NCBI GenBank assembly: GCA_005881275.1
Contig: VBEF01000038.1
Coordinates: 1 to 52,267, forward strand
Reading direction: 5' to 3'
DNA: 52,267 nt
Source of the DNA: Chloroflexota bacterium
GTDB taxonomy: Bacteria > Chloroflexota > Dormibacteria > Dormibacterales > Dormibacteraceae
The position numbers and the translations under genes are program-made. This document shows, one piece after another, positions 51,396 through 52,267 of the stretch; the stretch's first letter is position 1; each line of letters opens with the position of its first letter. A model generated the notes under the pieces. It was given only the letters and a program-made list of their open reading frames with translations, ran no database searches and was not told where the DNA came from.

Positions 51396-51680
51396 ATGAT
51401 CGATCCGAAACATGACGTAGTCGTTGAATACTGCGTACCTTGAAACTATCTCGATGAGGCTGTCCGTGCGGCAGTCGAAATCGCGACAGGGTGGGCCCCC
51501 GTTCTAAGGGGAATCGAACTGCGTTCTGGGGTGAAGGGAGTCTTCAAGGTCTCCATCGATGGAGAAATCGTTTTTGACAAAGCTCGTTTGGGACGCTTTC
51601 CGGACCCCGAGGAAATCATGCCAGCGGTCGAAGCACGTCTCGGGGCGAAGCTTAATTGGCGAAAATCCGAGCGCACTTGA
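51396..51680 (+). CDS. SelW/Rdx-family selenoprotein with in-frame UGA (Sec16)
   Basis: 94 residues if the TGA at 51441-51443 is read as selenocysteine; stop TGA at 51678-51680. An ATG with Shine-Dalgarno AAAGGAAG starts the frame. The protein reads VVVEYCVPU (C13, U16), the CxxU redox motif of the Rdx/SelT-SelW-SelH family, followed by a helix and then GVFKVSIDGEIVFDKARLGR and FPDPEEIM. That is the family's conserved G-x-F-x-V-x-x-D-G ... K ... G-x-FP block. The family normally has CxxU or CxxC, and the UGA falls exactly on the second position. A SECIS-like hairpin follows the UGA at 51459. Thioredoxin-fold redox protein, cytoplasmic. Less G+C-rich than its neighbours, so possibly acquired. 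Automated calling would miss it. Confidence 0.85.
51459..51475 (+). other. Bacterial SECIS-like stem-loop
   Basis: GCTG-T-CC-GTGC-GG-CAGT: a 4-bp lower stem (one G-U pair), a bulged U at 51463, a 2-bp upper stem and a GUGC loop. It begins 15 bases after the UGA, and its loop starts 22 bases after it. A bulged U below a short stem and a G-U in the apical loop are the SelB-recognition elements known from E. coli fdhF. It lies inside the coding region, as bacterial SECIS elements do. Confidence 0.6.
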
Positions 51681-51765
51681 TGTCTCCCGCTAAGCCAACG
51701 CGTAACTTACGAAGGCGATTACTCGAGATATCCGGCGTCCACCAGCCACCGCGCCACCCTCGTCA

Positions 51766-52267
51766 TCACTCCGGATCGGACTCATCAGCGTCGTGGTTGG
51801 TTGGCAGGACTGTGCCGTTGAAATAGGCCAATGCCTTTCTCCACGCCTGTCGGGCCACAAGCCGGCCTGCAGCTCGTCCGTCAAGGTCGCCCTGCTCGAA
51901 GTGGATTCCGCCGTACCGACGTGACAGGCCGGCCTGATCAGCAGCATTCTTGAATGTGGTCCAACTGATGGTCAGATCTCGAGCCGGGACTGCACCCGGC
52001 TCGAACTTCGAACTCCCTGCCGGGAAGGTAACACTGGCCCCGAATTTTTCACTTCGAGTGAAGAGCCTCAGAATCTCAGCACCTGCCGCGCTGAAAGTGC
52101 TGTGCCCCGACGAGTATTCAGGAAAGGGCGGAGTCGGGAAGGTGGATGCCTGATAGGGGAACCAGTCCTCAGCGCCAATGAGCTGCGTGCCTCGATAAGG
52201 TCCTGCCCAGGCCCGCACACGCTGACCCCGGAAAAGGAAACGAATCGCAGTCACAGGGCGGACCGAA
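51766..52267 (-). CDS. Vanadium-dependent haloperoxidase/PAP2-type protein, C-terminal part (runs off right edge)
   Basis: About 166 residues visible; the frame is open to the window edge, and an in-frame GTG at 52254 is internal. RPVTAIRFL near the edge, then TPPFPEYSSGHSTFSAAGAE (the vanadate/phosphate-binding S-G-H-S core), and GGIHFEQGDLDGRAAGRLVA (Arg, His and the metal-coordinating His region) follow the order in vanadium haloperoxidases and related acid phosphatases. Expected to use H2O2 to oxidise halides, or to act as a phosphatase. It converges with the selenoprotein gene (85-bp gap with nothing recognised). The N-terminal part, where a signal peptide would be, is not visible. Confidence 0.85.
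   Translation of the reverse strand, partial: SVRPVTAIRFLFRGQRVRAWAGPYRGTQLIGAEDWFPYQASTFPTPPFPEYSSGHSTFSAAGAEILRLFTRSEKFGASVTFPAGSSKFEPGAVPARDLTISWTTFKNAADQAGLSRRYGGIHFEQGDLDGRAAGRLVARQAWRKALAYFNGTVLPTNHDADESDPE

Noticed and set aside
51446-51676. Minus-strand 76-codon frame opposite the selenoprotein
   Set aside because: Antisense shadow; the plus-strand translation through UGA matches a whole protein family, this one matches nothing.

Overview
The window is G+C-rich (about two thirds by eye) and densely packed, with many 4-base start/stop overlaps, many GTG and TTG starts, and several starts with little or no Shine-Dalgarno sequence. Its content is a sugar and sugar-alcohol catabolic repertoire, a form I aerobic CO dehydrogenase, TrpB2, a Liv transporter and a selenoprotein. 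This suggests a free-living, probably soil-dwelling bacterium of the Chloroflexota / Candidatus Dormibacterota / Actinomycetota type. The taxonomic guess is an inference; no rRNA or other marker gene is present.

Layout. 1-712: 5' part of an MFS transporter, divergent from the next block. 789-13514: a plus-strand carbohydrate locus with three TIM-barrel isomerase/epimerase proteins, three Gfo/Idh/MocA dehydrogenases (two inositol-like), an APC permease, a metallophosphoesterase paired with a nucleotidyltransferase-like protein, and an ABC sugar importer without its ATPase. Two near-identical 12-bp palindromes (1788-1799 and 6012-6023), each just downstream of a promoter, mark a regulon of a LacI-type repressor not encoded here. 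13516-18230 (minus): coxM-coxS-coxL, with the form I AYRCSFR motif, followed by an XdhC/CoxF-like protein carrying a C-terminal YHS domain. 18380-20232 (minus): a GAF-domain histidine kinase and NarL-type regulator, directly upstream of cox on the same strand.

20292-36979: an aldo-keto reductase, a TrpB2 gene broken by an internal deletion, and a membrane-anchored Mo-cofactor oxidoreductase. Then comes a second sugar locus in two divergent arms: nagA-like / phosphotriesterase-like / FAD-oxidoreductase / membrane protein on minus, and ROK kinase / GntR-UTRA regulator / deoC / Gfo-Idh / SIS isomerase / ribose-type ABC importer / AroE-like protein on plus. Together these look like import, phosphorylation, deacetylation, isomerisation, oxidation and aldol cleavage of an amino- or modified sugar whose identity is not evident.

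36986-52267: an unrecognised membrane protein, a complete livKHMGF branched-chain amino-acid importer, an MFS transporter, a small membrane protein, a PDZ-protease (frameshifted, no catalytic His) / MoxR / DUF58 / VWA operon, a 3' remnant of a luciferase-like monooxygenase, and a divergent EamA exporter / MocR regulator pair. The right end has a SelW/Rdx-type selenoprotein read through an in-frame UGA with a SECIS-like hairpin, and the 3' part of a vanadium-haloperoxidase-type PAP2 enzyme.

The most noteworthy items are the selenoprotein, which conventional gene callers would cut in two; the form I CO dehydrogenase beside its candidate two-component regulator; a dispersed double-hairpin repeat that has been absorbed into the end of deoC; the paired LacI-type operators; and three decayed or frameshifted genes.
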